Below are positions 41,144 through 50,333 of a stretch of 64,000 bases of DNA, in pieces. Both the position numbers and the translations under genes were made by a program. The stretch comes from Streptomyces davaonensis JCM 4913 (lineage in GTDB: Bacteria > Actinomycetota > Actinomycetes > Streptomycetales > Streptomycetaceae): the NCBI RefSeq assembly GCF_000349325.1, contig NC_020545.1, positions 25,332 to 89,331 on the forward strand. Direction: 5' to 3'. The stretch's first letter is position 1; each line of letters begins with the position of its first letter. The notes beneath the pieces are model-generated. The model worked only from the letters and a program-made list of their open reading frames with translations. It was not told where the DNA came from and made no database searches.

Positions 41144-43819
41144 CTACTGGTTATGGATGACGTCTTGGCGGGCGGTGACGAGGGTGCGCCACCGGGCGCG
41201 GGTGTTGTCTTCGCCGTCCAGCCACTGCGGCGGAGTGCGGCCGGCGGGAAGGGGGAGGCCGGCCATGAAGTGGGCGATGTCGGTGTAGTAGGCGTACGCG
41301 CCGTCTCCGGTCTGCGCGCGCAGCCGGGCGATGGTGGCCGCGAGCGCGTCCTGGTCGGCGAGGACGGCCTGGTGGAAGGAGCAGGCGAGTTCGAGGGTGG
41401 GCGTCATGGAGGTGAGGCCCGCGACCTCGAGCTCGGTGCGCAGGGCGCGGGCGCGGTCGTCGACGGTGGAGGTGCCGGCGTCGCGGATCAGGGCGGCGAT
41501 GGCGGTGTTGATGGTGGTGGCCCGCAGATCGAGACCGGCAAGCAGCTGGTGGGCGAGCTCGAGTTCGTCGTCGGCCTGGCCGGGGTCGAGGAAGGCGACG
41601 GCGAGGGCGCGCAGGGCCTGATTGTGCGCGGCTTCGCCCGACTTGGCGTGCTGTTCGGCTTCGAGGCGGCCCTCGAGGTAGGCGGCGGCCGCGAGGTCCG
41701 GCTGCCCTTGTACCCAGTACAGGTCGCCCAGCACCCGCTGGTGGCGGCCTTCCCAGCCCAGAGTTTGGGCGGCAGCGAGGGCGGTGGGGAAGTCACCGGC
41801 GAGGCGGGCGGCCTGGGCGAGGCCGCGGCGGGCTGCGGGGGCGAGGCGGCTGCCGCTGTCGGCGACCTGCTGGTAGCCGCAGCGCGACTCCTGGCCGCGT
41901 CCGATGTCGCGGTACGCCTTGGCCCGGTAGTACAGGGCCATCCCGTGCAGCTCGGCGGGGAGCAGGCCGGAGTCGATGACGGTGGTGAGCCGGGTGACGG
42001 TGTGGGCACGGTGCTCATGCTGGCGGCGGGCGAGCGCGCTGAGGAGTTCGACCAGGGCATCGGCGGCCGTGATCAGGCCCGGTGCGGTGTCGGTGTCGGG
42101 CGGGGCGAGGGGTTCCCACACGGAGTCGCTGACGTAGGTCCAGGCTGCCGGGGTGAGCCAGCCGAGGTCCAGGCGGTGGTCTCGGGCCAGGCGCAGGCCT
42201 TGGCGCAGGCAGGCGATCAGCAGTAGCCGGTCGGGGCCGGTGGCGTTCTGGTGCTGTTCGCCCAGGGTGGTGAAGGCGCGGTGGGCGGCCTGCTGCCAGT
42301 CGTTCTCGCTCCAGCGGTCGTCGGTGGTGTCGTCGGCGTTGCGTACGGCGGAGCGGATCAGGCCGTGCAGGTGGAAGGGCCACAGGCCGAACGGGTCTTC
42401 GCGGACGAAGGGCCTCTCGGTCAGCCGCTGGGCGGGGCCCTCGTGGGCGAGGCCGGCGGCGCGCGCGGCGAGGGGGACGTCGAAGGCGTCCAGCAGGCTG
42501 ACTGAGCGCAGGACGTGGCGTTCGTCGGGGGTGAGGTCGGTCAGGGTGCGGGCGACCAGGGCGGGGAAGTCGTGGTCGAAGTCGCCGGGCTGCGGGGTGC
42601 GGCCGCTGCGGCTCAGCTCGAGGAACCGGGCGACGGACAGGTCGAGGTGCAGGGGCAGGCCGTGCGAGCGGGCGGTGATGACCTGCCGGACGGGCTCGCT
42701 GATGAGGGGCTGGCCGTCGCGGGTGAGGCGTCGGGCGAGGTAGTCGTCGCAGTCCTCGGGGGAGAAGTCGCCGATCAGAACCTGCCGTTCGGCGTTGGAT
42801 GGGGCGAGAGTGCGGGCGGCGGGCCTGGCCGTGTGACCAAGGCCGGGCCAGGCGGCGAGGCCGGTGTAGTCGAGCTGGCCTTGCAGGGCGTGGTCGGCCC
42901 ATTGCAGGCGGGAGCGGCCGGTGATCACCCAGAAGGCGTTCGGCATCAGCCACACGGTTCGCTGGATGAGGCGCTCGAGGTCGCGTCGGGTGCGGTCGCC
43001 GATGTCCTCGAACGTGTCGAGCAGGATGACCGGTACAACCTTTTTGCCTTCGGGGAGGCGGCCGAGCTCCCAGGCCAGCAGGTGGGGGTAGAAGGACAGG
43101 GCGTCCAGGTCGGGTTCGGCTTCCAGTAGGTCGGCCAGCCGAGTACAGCCCGCCAGGGCCCGTACGGTCTGGCGGCGTTCGCGCAGCGCGCCGATGAGGG
43201 CGCCGGTGACTTGGCCGACGGCTGAGCCGATGGTGCCGGGCAGCATGAGCGCCTGGGCGACGTCGGCGAGTGCGGACTGCATCTGCTGTGGCAGCGTCTG
43301 GCCGAACCGGGAGCCGAGACCGCCGCGGCGCAGGTACTCCTCCAGCGGTTCGCCGGGGTGGTTGGCCTCCCAGTAGCGGCGCAGGGCCAGGTCGAAGGCG
43401 GGCAGGGGGCGCCCGATCCGGGTGAGGGCGGCCCGGATCGTCAGGACGATCTGCTCGAAGTCGGTGCCGGCGGAGCGGGCGAGGTCGATGCGTACGGGCA
43501 GGATCCGGTCGGCCGGCCATCCGGGCTCGCCCCACTGGGAAGGCCGCCGTCCAGCGTCGGCGAGTGCTGCCTCCAGCATGCGGGACAGGGTCGTCTTGCC
43601 GATGCCGCCCACCCCGTGGAAGACGAGCACGTGGTTGCGGGGTGCCTCGAGGTCCTCCGCATCGAAGCTGGGGGCACCGACGTGGTGGAGGTGCTGGGTG
43701 AGCGCGGCCGCGGCGGTTTCCCACTGTGAGGAGCGGTTCGTGAACGCCTGGTCGGCCTGCACGCTGCGGTCGTTCGTACTGAACAGGGCCCTGAGATCCC
43801 GGCCGCCTGCCACGTCCAC
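41144..43819 (-). CDS. STAND NTPase with C-terminal helical repeats, 891 aa
   Basis: N-terminal 65 residues form no recognisable effector. Then FHGVGGIGKTTLSRMLEAAL (Walker A), PVILLDTFEDIG (Walker B with DT-ED), a sensor-like NAFWVITGRSRLQWAD, and a helical/winged part (HGLPLHLDLSVARFLELSRS) as in NB-ARC/STAND ATPases. From about residue 560 the protein is a succession of alanine-rich helices with TPR character (ALYYRAKAYRDIGRGQESRC, RGLAQAARLAGDFPTALAAA). STAND proteins act as signal-driven switches; bacterial members include anti-phage Avs sensors and transcription regulators. Without an N-terminal effector it may act through partners. Confidence 0.8.
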   Translation of the reverse strand: MDVAGGRDLRALFSTNDRSVQADQAFTNRSSQWETAAAALTQHLHHVGAPSFDAEDLEAPRNHVLVFHGVGGIGKTTLSRMLEAALADAGRRPSQWGEPGWPADRILPVRIDLARSAGTDFEQIVLTIRAALTRIGRPLPAFDLALRRYWEANHPGEPLEEYLRRGGLGSRFGQTLPQQMQSALADVAQALMLPGTIGSAVGQVTGALIGALRERRQTVRALAGCTRLADLLEAEPDLDALSFYPHLLAWELGRLPEGKKVVPVILLDTFEDIGDRTRRDLERLIQRTVWLMPNAFWVITGRSRLQWADHALQGQLDYTGLAAWPGLGHTARPAARTLAPSNAERQVLIGDFSPEDCDDYLARRLTRDGQPLISEPVRQVITARSHGLPLHLDLSVARFLELSRSGRTPQPGDFDHDFPALVARTLTDLTPDERHVLRSVSLLDAFDVPLAARAAGLAHEGPAQRLTERPFVREDPFGLWPFHLHGLIRSAVRNADDTTDDRWSENDWQQAAHRAFTTLGEQHQNATGPDRLLLIACLRQGLRLARDHRLDLGWLTPAAWTYVSDSVWEPLAPPDTDTAPGLITAADALVELLSALARRQHEHRAHTVTRLTTVIDSGLLPAELHGMALYYRAKAYRDIGRGQESRCGYQQVADSGSRLAPAARRGLAQAARLAGDFPTALAAAQTLGWEGRHQRVLGDLYWVQGQPDLAAAAYLEGRLEAEQHAKSGEAAHNQALRALAVAFLDPGQADDELELAHQLLAGLDLRATTINTAIAALIRDAGTSTVDDRARALRTELEVAGLTSMTPTLELACSFHQAVLADQDALAATIARLRAQTGDGAYAYYTDIAHFMAGLPLPAGRTPPQWLDGEDNTRARWRTLVTARQDVIHNQ

Positions 43820-44017
43820 CCCCGAAAAATGACCACCGGCATGGTCAACCTATGCCCGCGCTGCGGGATTTGGGGAGTCTGACCTGCCGCCGTGGCCAGG
43901 CTGGGCGGCGGTTTCAGGCCTGCCTGTACGCCTTCAGGGCTGTGACGGCACCGGACTGGCAGGGGGCCGGGAGGACAATGGCGATTCCCATTCATGATCA
44001 AGAGCGAGGGGGTTGCC

Positions 44018-44293
44018 GTGTCCGGCACAGATGAGCCCGACTTCTCCGGCCTGGAGGGCGGCGAGGAGCAAGCGGCTGAGGACGCCGTCCAGGAGGTGGT
44101 GAACTGGTACAACACCCAGATCATTGCGGAGCGCCGCGCACCCGTGCCCGATGAGGAGCGGCTCGAGGAGCTGAAGGCCGGCCGTCAGGCCGCGCTCGCC
44201 GACCAGGCGCAGCTGGTGACCGCCGACCCGCAGGAGGCTGAGCGGATCGCCGTCGTTTATGCGGCGCGGCTGAGGGACCTCAAGGAGTCGTAG
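44018..44293 (+). CDS. Small acidic helical protein, possible zeta antitoxin, 91 aa
   Basis: GTG five bases after GAGGGGG. Product VSGTDEPDFSGLEGGEEQAA, then AVQEVVNWYNTQIIAERRAP, and a helical end EAERIAVVYAARLRDLKES. Small proteins with two helices of this kind (alternating E, R, A; ending in AARxRxLK) accompany zeta-type toxins in actinobacteria and probably act as their antitoxins. Unusually it is convergent with the zeta gene and overlaps its 3' end by 37 bases, rather than preceding it. The role is inferred from composition and position. Confidence 0.65.
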   Translation: MSGTDEPDFSGLEGGEEQAAEDAVQEVVNWYNTQIIAERRAPVPDEERLEELKAGRQAALADQAQLVTADPQEAERIAVVYAARLRDLKES

Positions 44294-46083
44294 CCCCATG
44301 CACGGGCTTGCCGGGGAATGGGCAGGGGCCAGGCGGACGGGTGTGGCCGGTCGATGCGGGCCGGCTGCACCCGAGGCGGCATCAGGGGCCGGGCAAGTGC
44401 GGCGATCTCGTCCAGCTCGGCGCGGTGCTGGGGGAGCGCCCGGCGCAGCGCCTGGTGGAGGCGGAGGAACACGGCGGCCTCCTGCTCGGTGTACGGGCGC
44501 AGCCGTTCCGCCGTCAGCGCCCACGACGCCCGCCCAAAGCCACCGGCCTCGTGACGGACCAGAGCGTGGCCGTCCCGGCGGATCACAGTCACGGCCGCGA
44601 TCTGCGGGTGCCGTTCGGCGACGTCGACGACGTCGGCGAGCGCGCCGAAGCAGATGCCGTGGCCCGCGCGTGTGGTGAACCGGCCGGTGCCGCCGCGCTG
44701 CAAGGCCCGGGCGTAGCGCAGCGCGGTGGCGAGCCGGCTGTCAGCTTCACGCACGGCCAGGACCACGAGTTCGACCGGATAGCCGCTGGTCACGAACGGC
44801 AGTGCGCTGTCGAAGAACTCTTCGGCGCTGCCGGGGGCAGCCTCGATCAGGACGTCGCCGCGCCGGTCGCGTACGTACTGCTCGGCCCGGGCGAACCACG
44901 CCTTGTAGTCGGCGCGGATCGCTGCCCCCGCACCGCGGGGATCCTCCCGCAGCAGTTGGTAGTAGTCGGGGTGCGAGGCCTTGAAGTCGTCGCCGACCAG
45001 CCGGGTCGTGCCGGGCCGCATGGCGCGACGGACCATCCTGGCGGCCAGGAGTTTGCCTGCCCCGGGCTGACCTAGGACATACACAGCGCGTGGATCGTCG
45101 CGGGACACAATGCCGTTCAGGTATGAGGGAGCGATCAGTTCGTCGAAGATCCAGCGGTGTTCGCCGGGCGAGAGCCGGTGGTAGTCGACGCCGGGCGCGC
45201 GCCTGGAGGGCTGGGCGATGCGGCGGACCGGCTCGGACCAGGCGGCCGCGCGCTCGGTGTCCCGCTGCACGGCCAGGCGCCGGTCCTCGCCGGCGAGTTC
45301 GCAGTGCACACGCTGGTCAGCGCGGGCCAACTTGCTGCGGAAGACCGCGGTCTCGGGCGCACTCCACGGTCGTAACCGCTCCAGCCGCACCGCCCGCTCC
45401 GCGGCGGGCCGGCGTCGCCGACCGTCCTCGGCGGTGAGCTCGTTGGCGTAGAGAGCGGTGCGGTCTCGCCGTATGACGGTGATGCGGTCGGCGAGTTGCT
45501 CCGTCTCGATGGCGGCCAGCGTGGACAGCATGTTTCTCGCGCAGCCGTCGTGGTTCTCCCAGGATGCGTAGTGACCGCCGGTGAGGAAGCGGTCCGTGAT
45601 CCCGAGCTGGCTCAGGGCCTCTGCGGTGGCCAGTGCCACTACCTCGATCCGGTGTCCGGTGCTCCGGTAGGCGGCAGACGAGGCGCGGAAGTCATCTGCG
45701 TCGGCGAGCGCGGACTCCACCACGGCGTCGAAGCCCATCTCGCGGACGTGGGCTTCGACGGCTGCCTGCCAGCGGATGGTGTCGGGGCGGACCAGGGTTC
45801 CGGCCGTACGGGCATCAGCGTCCAGGGCGTCCGCGTAGTGGGGGTGATGCGGCTTGTACAAATCCCGGCAGACCCGCACGGAGCCGCCACGACGGTCCAG
45901 GACTGCCTGGAGGAGATCGGCGATCTGCGTCTTCCCGGCGCCGGGCTGCCCGGCGACGACGACCACGACCGGCCGGGACTGTGCGACTGCTCGCTTGGTC
46001 GCAGACGGCAGGATCACGCGGTGCAGCACGTCAAAGCTCTCCTGCTCAGAGAGCCCGACCGAACCTCGGTCTCCTCCTGCCAC
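44257..46083 (-). CDS. Double zeta-toxin protein, second P-loop degenerate, 608 aa
   Basis: Two zeta-toxin domains in one chain. Domain 1 (about 35-250): Walker A GQPGAGKTQ, then CRDLYKPHHPHY and AVVESALADADDF carrying the Asp and Glu of the active site. Domain 2 (about 335-560): GQPGAGKLLAA, where the usual Thr/Ser is Leu; VGDDFKASHPDYYQ and DVLIEAAPGS retain the Asp and Glu. Zeta kinases phosphorylate UDP-N-acetylglucosamine and stop cell-wall synthesis. Domain 1 should be active; domain 2 probably weak or regulatory. GTG at 46083 is four bases after GGAGGC; another GTG is adjacent at 46086. Confidence 0.85.
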   Translation of the reverse strand: MAGGDRGSVGLSEQESFDVLHRVILPSATKRAVAQSRPVVVVVAGQPGAGKTQIADLLQAVLDRRGGSVRVCRDLYKPHHPHYADALDADARTAGTLVRPDTIRWQAAVEAHVREMGFDAVVESALADADDFRASSAAYRSTGHRIEVVALATAEALSQLGITDRFLTGGHYASWENHDGCARNMLSTLAAIETEQLADRITVIRRDRTALYANELTAEDGRRRRPAAERAVRLERLRPWSAPETAVFRSKLARADQRVHCELAGEDRRLAVQRDTERAAAWSEPVRRIAQPSRRAPGVDYHRLSPGEHRWIFDELIAPSYLNGIVSRDDPRAVYVLGQPGAGKLLAARMVRRAMRPGTTRLVGDDFKASHPDYYQLLREDPRGAGAAIRADYKAWFARAEQYVRDRRGDVLIEAAPGSAEEFFDSALPFVTSGYPVELVVLAVREADSRLATALRYARALQRGGTGRFTTRAGHGICFGALADVVDVAERHPQIAAVTVIRRDGHALVRHEAGGFGRASWALTAERLRPYTEQEAAVFLRLHQALRRALPQHRAELDEIAALARPLMPPRVQPARIDRPHPSAWPLPIPRQARAWGYDSLRSLSRAA

Positions 46084-46133
46084 CACGCCTCCTGTCCCAC
46101 GCCTCTCGGCTCAGCGCGATCAACCTAACATCT

Positions 46134-46176
46134 TGAGCGATCGATGAGCGAATAAGTGAGCGATCTAATGAGTGAT
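46134..46176. repeat. Four tandem TGAGCGAT repeats in the zeta/tap divergent promoter
   Basis: TGAGCGAT at 46134, TGAGCGAA at 46145, TGAGCGAT at 46157 and TGAGTGAT at 46169; spacing 11, 12 and 12 bases, about one helical turn. AT-rich compared with surroundings and placed between the divergent starts at 46083 and 46208. A cooperative operator or replication iteron is the natural reading. Confidence 0.75.
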
Positions 46177-46207
46177 TGATGTAGGGTGGGTATCGGAGGT
46201 GAGCTCT

Positions 46208-48400
46208 GTGCCCACTGAGAACGAGCTGTTCAACGCGGTCGATGCGCTTCTGGAGCAGGTCGCCCAAGACGATCTGCCACCGCCCGCCGAGCGCAAACGA
46301 CTGCGCGAAGCCGCCGGGCTGAGCCAGGCCCAAGTTGCGAAGGTCACGGCCACCCGCCGGGAAGCGGTCGGGAACTGGGAGTCGGGCAAGACCGAGCCGC
46401 GGCCGCCACAGCGTGCCGCCTACGCCCGGCTGCTCGACGGCCTCGCCGCACGCTTCCCCGCTCCCGAGCCCACCACGGACTCCGAGCCCGCCGTGCCGGA
46501 GACGTTCACCGCCCCGGCGCCGCCCGCGGCTCCGTCCGTACCGGCCGCCGCGAAGCCGCCCGCCCACCCGTCGACGAGCACCAGGCCGACGTCGACGTCG
46601 CGTCGGCCGGCCGCGAAGAAGCCGGTGACGAAGACCGCGCAGTCTACGGCTGCGGTCACGGACGCGCGCTTCGAGAACGGCCCCCTCGCCGTCGTCGACT
46701 GCGAGGACGAGCAGGTATCGGCGTACTGCGTCGGCGGCCTGGTCCTGGACGTGCCCGCCAAGTCCATCCCGGCCCTGGTGGACTGGACGCTGCGCGAGGC
46801 AAAGCTTGGAGCGCCGAAGCTGTCCGGGCCGGGCAAGGACGCCGACCCGCTGATCGTCCTCACTCCGTCCGCGCTGGAGCGCTACGGCCTGCCCGTCACG
46901 CTCACGGAGGAGGAGCGCCTCGCCGGGCGCCTGCCCGAGGGCCACAAGGTCATCAAGCAGCTGGTCCGCGCGGAGTGGAAGCTGACCAAGCGCGGCTTCG
47001 GCCCGTGGGCGAGGATCTACCGGCCCGCGACTGGGTCGGAGCGGGCCTGCGTGCAGCTGTGCATCCCGTCGTGGAACGCGCTGGACACCCGGCACTGGGG
47101 CGAGGCGGGGCAGCTCCCGCCGGCTGAACTCGCCCGGGTCCTGGGCGTGTACGCCTCCCGCGTGATGACGCCGCGTGGCTCCACCGCCGTCACCGGCCTG
47201 GAGCTGATGACCGCGCTGCACCCGGCGACCCGCGCTTCCGAGCCGGACGCGACGGGTAAGCGGCACTCCGAGCACAACCCCGGCTCGCTGGGCAAGGACG
47301 CCATCGACCCGATGAACTGGCCGCCGTGCGAGGTCCCCGACGGCCACCCCGTCCTCAAGGACATGCCGCGCTTCCACGTGCGCGGACCGGCGGAGAAGCT
47401 GTTCGAGGAAGCGTACGACTGGGCGCGGCCGATGACCGACGCGGAGTGCACCCTGCGCCACCTGGTCGGCATCGACGTCAACATGGCCTTCGCGGCTGGC
47501 GCCAACGGCCTGAACGTCGGCCTCGGTGAGGCAACGCATGTGAAGTCTCCGGTGTTCGACCCGAAGCTGCCCGGCTCCTGGCTGGTCGACCTCAGCCACG
47601 TCGACCTGTCGAAGGTGAAGGTCGGCAAGGACAAGTGGGTGGAGCTGGACGCGAGCCTGCTGCCCTCCCCGTTCACCCCGAAGGGCGAGCGCCCCGAGGG
47701 CCCGGCCTGGTACGCGACGCCGACCGTGGCGTACGCGGTGGAGCTGGGCTACGAGGTGCGCCCGACCGAGGCGTGGGTGCGCTACGAGAACGGCCGCTAC
47801 CTGGACGGCTGGTACAACCGGCTGCGGGACGCCTACCTCGCCACGATGGCCGACCTCGGCGTCGACGCCGACCTCGCCCCGGCCGACTTCCTCGCGGCGA
47901 TGGACGGCTACAAGGCCCGCGACCCGGAGCTGGCGATCGTCGTCTCGGCGGTCAAGGCGACGGTGAAGGGCGGCCTGGGCAAGCTCCGCGAGCGGCCCCG
48001 CGGCGAGGGCTGGAGGCCCGGCGAGCCGTGGCGCGCCCTGTCCCGCCCCACCTGGCGGCCGGACATCCGCGCGGCGGTCATCTCCCGCACCCGGATCAAC
48101 CTGCACCGCAAGATCGTCAAGCACGCGGCGTTCACCGGGCAGTACCCCATCGCGATCCTCTCGGACTGCGTCGTCTACGCGGCAGGCGGGCCCACGCCGC
48201 TGGACTTCCTGCCCTACCGGGAGGGCAAGCCGCTGCCCGGCGGCTTCAAGCTCGGCATCAACCCCGGCCTGGTCAAGTGGGAGGGCACCCAGGACGTCCT
48301 GTGGGGCGAGGAAGTCCGGGAGCGCTTCACCGCCCCGGAGCTCAACCTCGCCCGGTACATCAAGGACGGCACCGTCACCGACGTCGACAACGGAGAGTAG
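46208..48400 (+). CDS. tap: Telomere-associated protein Tap
   Basis: A 730-residue protein; GTG nine bases after GGAGG. N-terminal XRE-type HTH (residues 25-75: KRLREAAGLSQAQVAKVTAT, RREAVGNWESGK), then a Pro/Ala/Thr linker, then the large conserved body of Streptomyces Tap: WTLREAKLGAPKLSGPGKDA, HLVGIDVNMAFAAGANGLNV, YGYEV-like ELGYEVRPTEAWVRYENGRY, and INLHRKIVKHAAFTGQYPIA. Tap binds 3' overhang sequences of linear chromosomes and plasmids and recruits terminal protein Tpg to the telomere during end patching. Length matches chromosomal Tap (about 740). Immediately followed by tpg in the known tap-tpg order. Confidence 0.93.
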   Translation: MPTENELFNAVDALLEQVAQDDLPPPAERKRLREAAGLSQAQVAKVTATRREAVGNWESGKTEPRPPQRAAYARLLDGLAARFPAPEPTTDSEPAVPETFTAPAPPAAPSVPAAAKPPAHPSTSTRPTSTSRRPAAKKPVTKTAQSTAAVTDARFENGPLAVVDCEDEQVSAYCVGGLVLDVPAKSIPALVDWTLREAKLGAPKLSGPGKDADPLIVLTPSALERYGLPVTLTEEERLAGRLPEGHKVIKQLVRAEWKLTKRGFGPWARIYRPATGSERACVQLCIPSWNALDTRHWGEAGQLPPAELARVLGVYASRVMTPRGSTAVTGLELMTALHPATRASEPDATGKRHSEHNPGSLGKDAIDPMNWPPCEVPDGHPVLKDMPRFHVRGPAEKLFEEAYDWARPMTDAECTLRHLVGIDVNMAFAAGANGLNVGLGEATHVKSPVFDPKLPGSWLVDLSHVDLSKVKVGKDKWVELDASLLPSPFTPKGERPEGPAWYATPTVAYAVELGYEVRPTEAWVRYENGRYLDGWYNRLRDAYLATMADLGVDADLAPADFLAAMDGYKARDPELAIVVSAVKATVKGGLGKLRERPRGEGWRPGEPWRALSRPTWRPDIRAAVISRTRINLHRKIVKHAAFTGQYPIAILSDCVVYAAGGPTPLDFLPYREGKPLPGGFKLGINPGLVKWEGTQDVLWGEEVRERFTAPELNLARYIKDGTVTDVDNGE

Positions 48401-48409
48401 GAGTAGGCG

Positions 48410-48967
48410 ATGAGCCTGTTCGGGGACGGCCTGGACGCCGCCGTGCAGAAGGCGTTTACGCGCCCGGCGCCCAAGAACGCGGGCCCGCAGATGCGGTACC
48501 TGGTCAAGCAGTTGGGCGGCACCAAGGCGGTCGCCCAGATGCTGCGGGTCTCCCAGCGCACCGTCGAGCGGTACGTGAAGGACCAGATCAAGAAGCCCCG
48601 CCCGGACCTCGCCGCGCGCCTGGAGCGCGAGGTGAAGAAGCGCTGGCAGCCCCAGATCAGGGCCAAGGCCAGGGCGAAGGCGGCGAGCACGGGCGGCATC
48701 GTCATCGACGCCCGCGCCCGCATGGGCTACACCGCGCCGATCGGGTCGACGGACCAGGACCGCATCCGGCACCTGACCGTCGCCCTGCCGCCCGTATACG
48801 CCGCCCGCCTCTTCGACGCCCAGGAGCAGGGCGCCAGCGACGCCCGCCTCCAGGAGATCGCCGCCGAAGCGCTCAAGGAGGTGTACTTCCAGGACGGCGG
48901 CCGCCGCGCCGGCTCCCTGGAGGAGGTCCGGTTCACGGACATCGAGCACCTCGAGTTCGAGCTGTAG
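48410..48967 (+). CDS. tpg: Terminal protein Tpg
   Basis: A 185-residue protein, the normal Tpg size of 184-185. It has the characteristic order: VQKAFTRPAPKNAGPQMRYL, HTH KAVAQMLRVSQRTVERYVKD, basic KKRWQPQIRAKARAKAASTG, then ARMGYTAPIGSTDQDRIRHL, and EALKEVYFQDGGRRAGSLEE near the end. Tpg is covalently attached to the 5' ends of Streptomyces linear replicons and primes the last fragment synthesis, usually through a threonine. ATG comes nine bases after the tap stop, so both are made from one transcript. Together with tap this is the best evidence that the element is linear. Confidence 0.94.
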   Translation: MSLFGDGLDAAVQKAFTRPAPKNAGPQMRYLVKQLGGTKAVAQMLRVSQRTVERYVKDQIKKPRPDLAARLEREVKKRWQPQIRAKARAKAASTGGIVIDARARMGYTAPIGSTDQDRIRHLTVALPPVYAARLFDAQEQGASDARLQEIAAEALKEVYFQDGGRRAGSLEEVRFTDIEHLEFEL

Positions 48968-49068
48968 AGATCCATAACGAACTCCCAGCACGCGATCCCG
49001 TGACTGAGCGCATCAGATGGCGGGTGACGCGCCGTTCTGACGCGCGGCGGCGCCCCCAGGCCGGGGGG

Positions 49069-49290
49069 TTAGCGACACACGACAGAGTGCATCGTCTTCA
49101 TCACCTTCCAGAAGGCGCTGAAGCCGCCGAGAGCGCCAGTGGGCAGAGCGACGAGCGGGTCATGGAAGTACGCCCAGGCCCCAGCGGCGCTGATCGCCCC
49201 GGCGCAGGCCCCGGCACCCAGCGCTGCGGTAAGGATGATCGCCCACCGCTGAGGGAGCTGGCCGTCGTCGTTCACCGGTGTGCTGCTCAT
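49069..49290 (-). CDS. Small two-pass membrane protein, 73 aa
   Basis: Starts MSSTPVNDDGQLPQRWAIIL. Two hydrophobic segments (WAIILTAALGAGACAGAISA and DPLVALPTGALGGFSAFW) end in KVMKTMHSVVCR. The gene is divergent from the HTH gene at 49467, with a 176-base shared promoter region. Similar pairs of small membrane protein and HTH protein exist at 34005, 39912 and 55727. Function unknown. Confidence 0.65.
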   Translation of the reverse strand: MSSTPVNDDGQLPQRWAIILTAALGAGACAGAISAAGAWAYFHDPLVALPTGALGGFSAFWKVMKTMHSVVCR

Positions 49291-49466
49291 GGAGTGATGT
49301 CCTCTGTGTGGGAAAAGTGCCGCTGACCACGATTAATGCTGTTTCAGGGACCGGAACGCCCCCTGACGATCAACCACGAGGTTTTACGTTTCTGGACGGG
49401 GTGAGTCCTCTTGCTGCCATGCTGTTCTGACAGAACCTGACGATTTCTGACAGCGCAGGGGGCGGG

Positions 49467-50333
49467 ATGCCGGCATGGAAGAAGCCCGATCTCCTTGAAG
49501 GGCCCTTGAAGGACCTCAACGACGCGCTGCACGCTCTGCACAAACGGGCTGGGTACCCTCCGGCTCGCAGGCTTCAGGCAAGGATCGGGAAGGAGGTGTT
49601 CAGCCACACCAAGATCCATGACGCTCTCACCAAGGCGCTCCTGCCCACCCGGGGAGTGGTCGAACTGGTCGTGAGAGAGCTCGCGAAGATGGCCCGTCCC
49701 CCGATCGACGACATCGAGGCCGAGGTCAATCGGTTCGCGGCACTGTGGCATGCCGCCCACGGCGATGCGCCGGAAGCCGCACCCGACCACGCGAGTGACC
49801 GGGCTGAAGGTCCCATGGGCGATCTCGGCGCCGCCCGCAGCACGAAACGCGAGAGCGAAGGCGAAATCCAGATGCGCGCCGCGACGGCACATGTGTACCA
49901 GACCCTGGTGGAGTTGAAGCGCCTACGCCCGGACCCCAACCACGAATGGGACCTGTACCTGCGAACCGCTGGCGAAGAACGGCTTGCTGCGGTGGAAGCG
50001 GAACTGGGCCCCCGCGACGAGGAAGGAAGCAAGATCTGGCAGGACGAATGGGAACGTTTGATCCAGCAGCTTGAAGTCCAGACCTTGGACATCGACGACA
50101 CCGCGCTGAGGGAACGGATCAAAGATGCGCGCGAGTTCATGGAATGGCACACGGAGACCTTCAGAGTGCTTCGTTGGCCGGAAAGGAAAACCCGCCTCAT
50201 CGCCGCCAGGTACGCCATGGAATCGATCGAAGCCTTCCGCGGCGGTGATCCACTTCCGGAGCCGTCCAAGGAATATGTCGAGATGCGTGGTGTCTCCGAC
50301 CTGATGGACGAGTTGGACGCCGAGCGCCGTTGA
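49467..50333 (+). CDS. HTH-fused hypothetical protein, 288 aa
   Basis: ATG start after GGGGGCGGG. Residues 12-75 (LKDLNDALHALHKRAGYPPA, HTKIHDALTKALLPTRGVVE) have the same plasmid-type HTH layout as 40108-40908. A linker follows, then a helical C-terminus (HVYQTLVELKRLRPDPNHEW; IWQDEWERLIQQLEVQTLDI; DAREFMEWHTETFRVLRWPE). I do not recognise the effector-like half. The recurrence of one HTH type with different C-termini suggests a toolkit of sensors or regulators. Confidence 0.65.
   Translation: MPAWKKPDLLEGPLKDLNDALHALHKRAGYPPARRLQARIGKEVFSHTKIHDALTKALLPTRGVVELVVRELAKMARPPIDDIEAEVNRFAALWHAAHGDAPEAAPDHASDRAEGPMGDLGAARSTKRESEGEIQMRAATAHVYQTLVELKRLRPDPNHEWDLYLRTAGEERLAAVEAELGPRDEEGSKIWQDEWERLIQQLEVQTLDIDDTALRERIKDAREFMEWHTETFRVLRWPERKTRLIAARYAMESIEAFRGGDPLPEPSKEYVEMRGVSDLMDELDAERR

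Noticed and set aside
46046..48991. Minus-strand open frame of 981 codons opposite tap-tpg
   Set aside because: Tap and Tpg are unmistakable on the plus strand; the long reverse frame results from codon bias.
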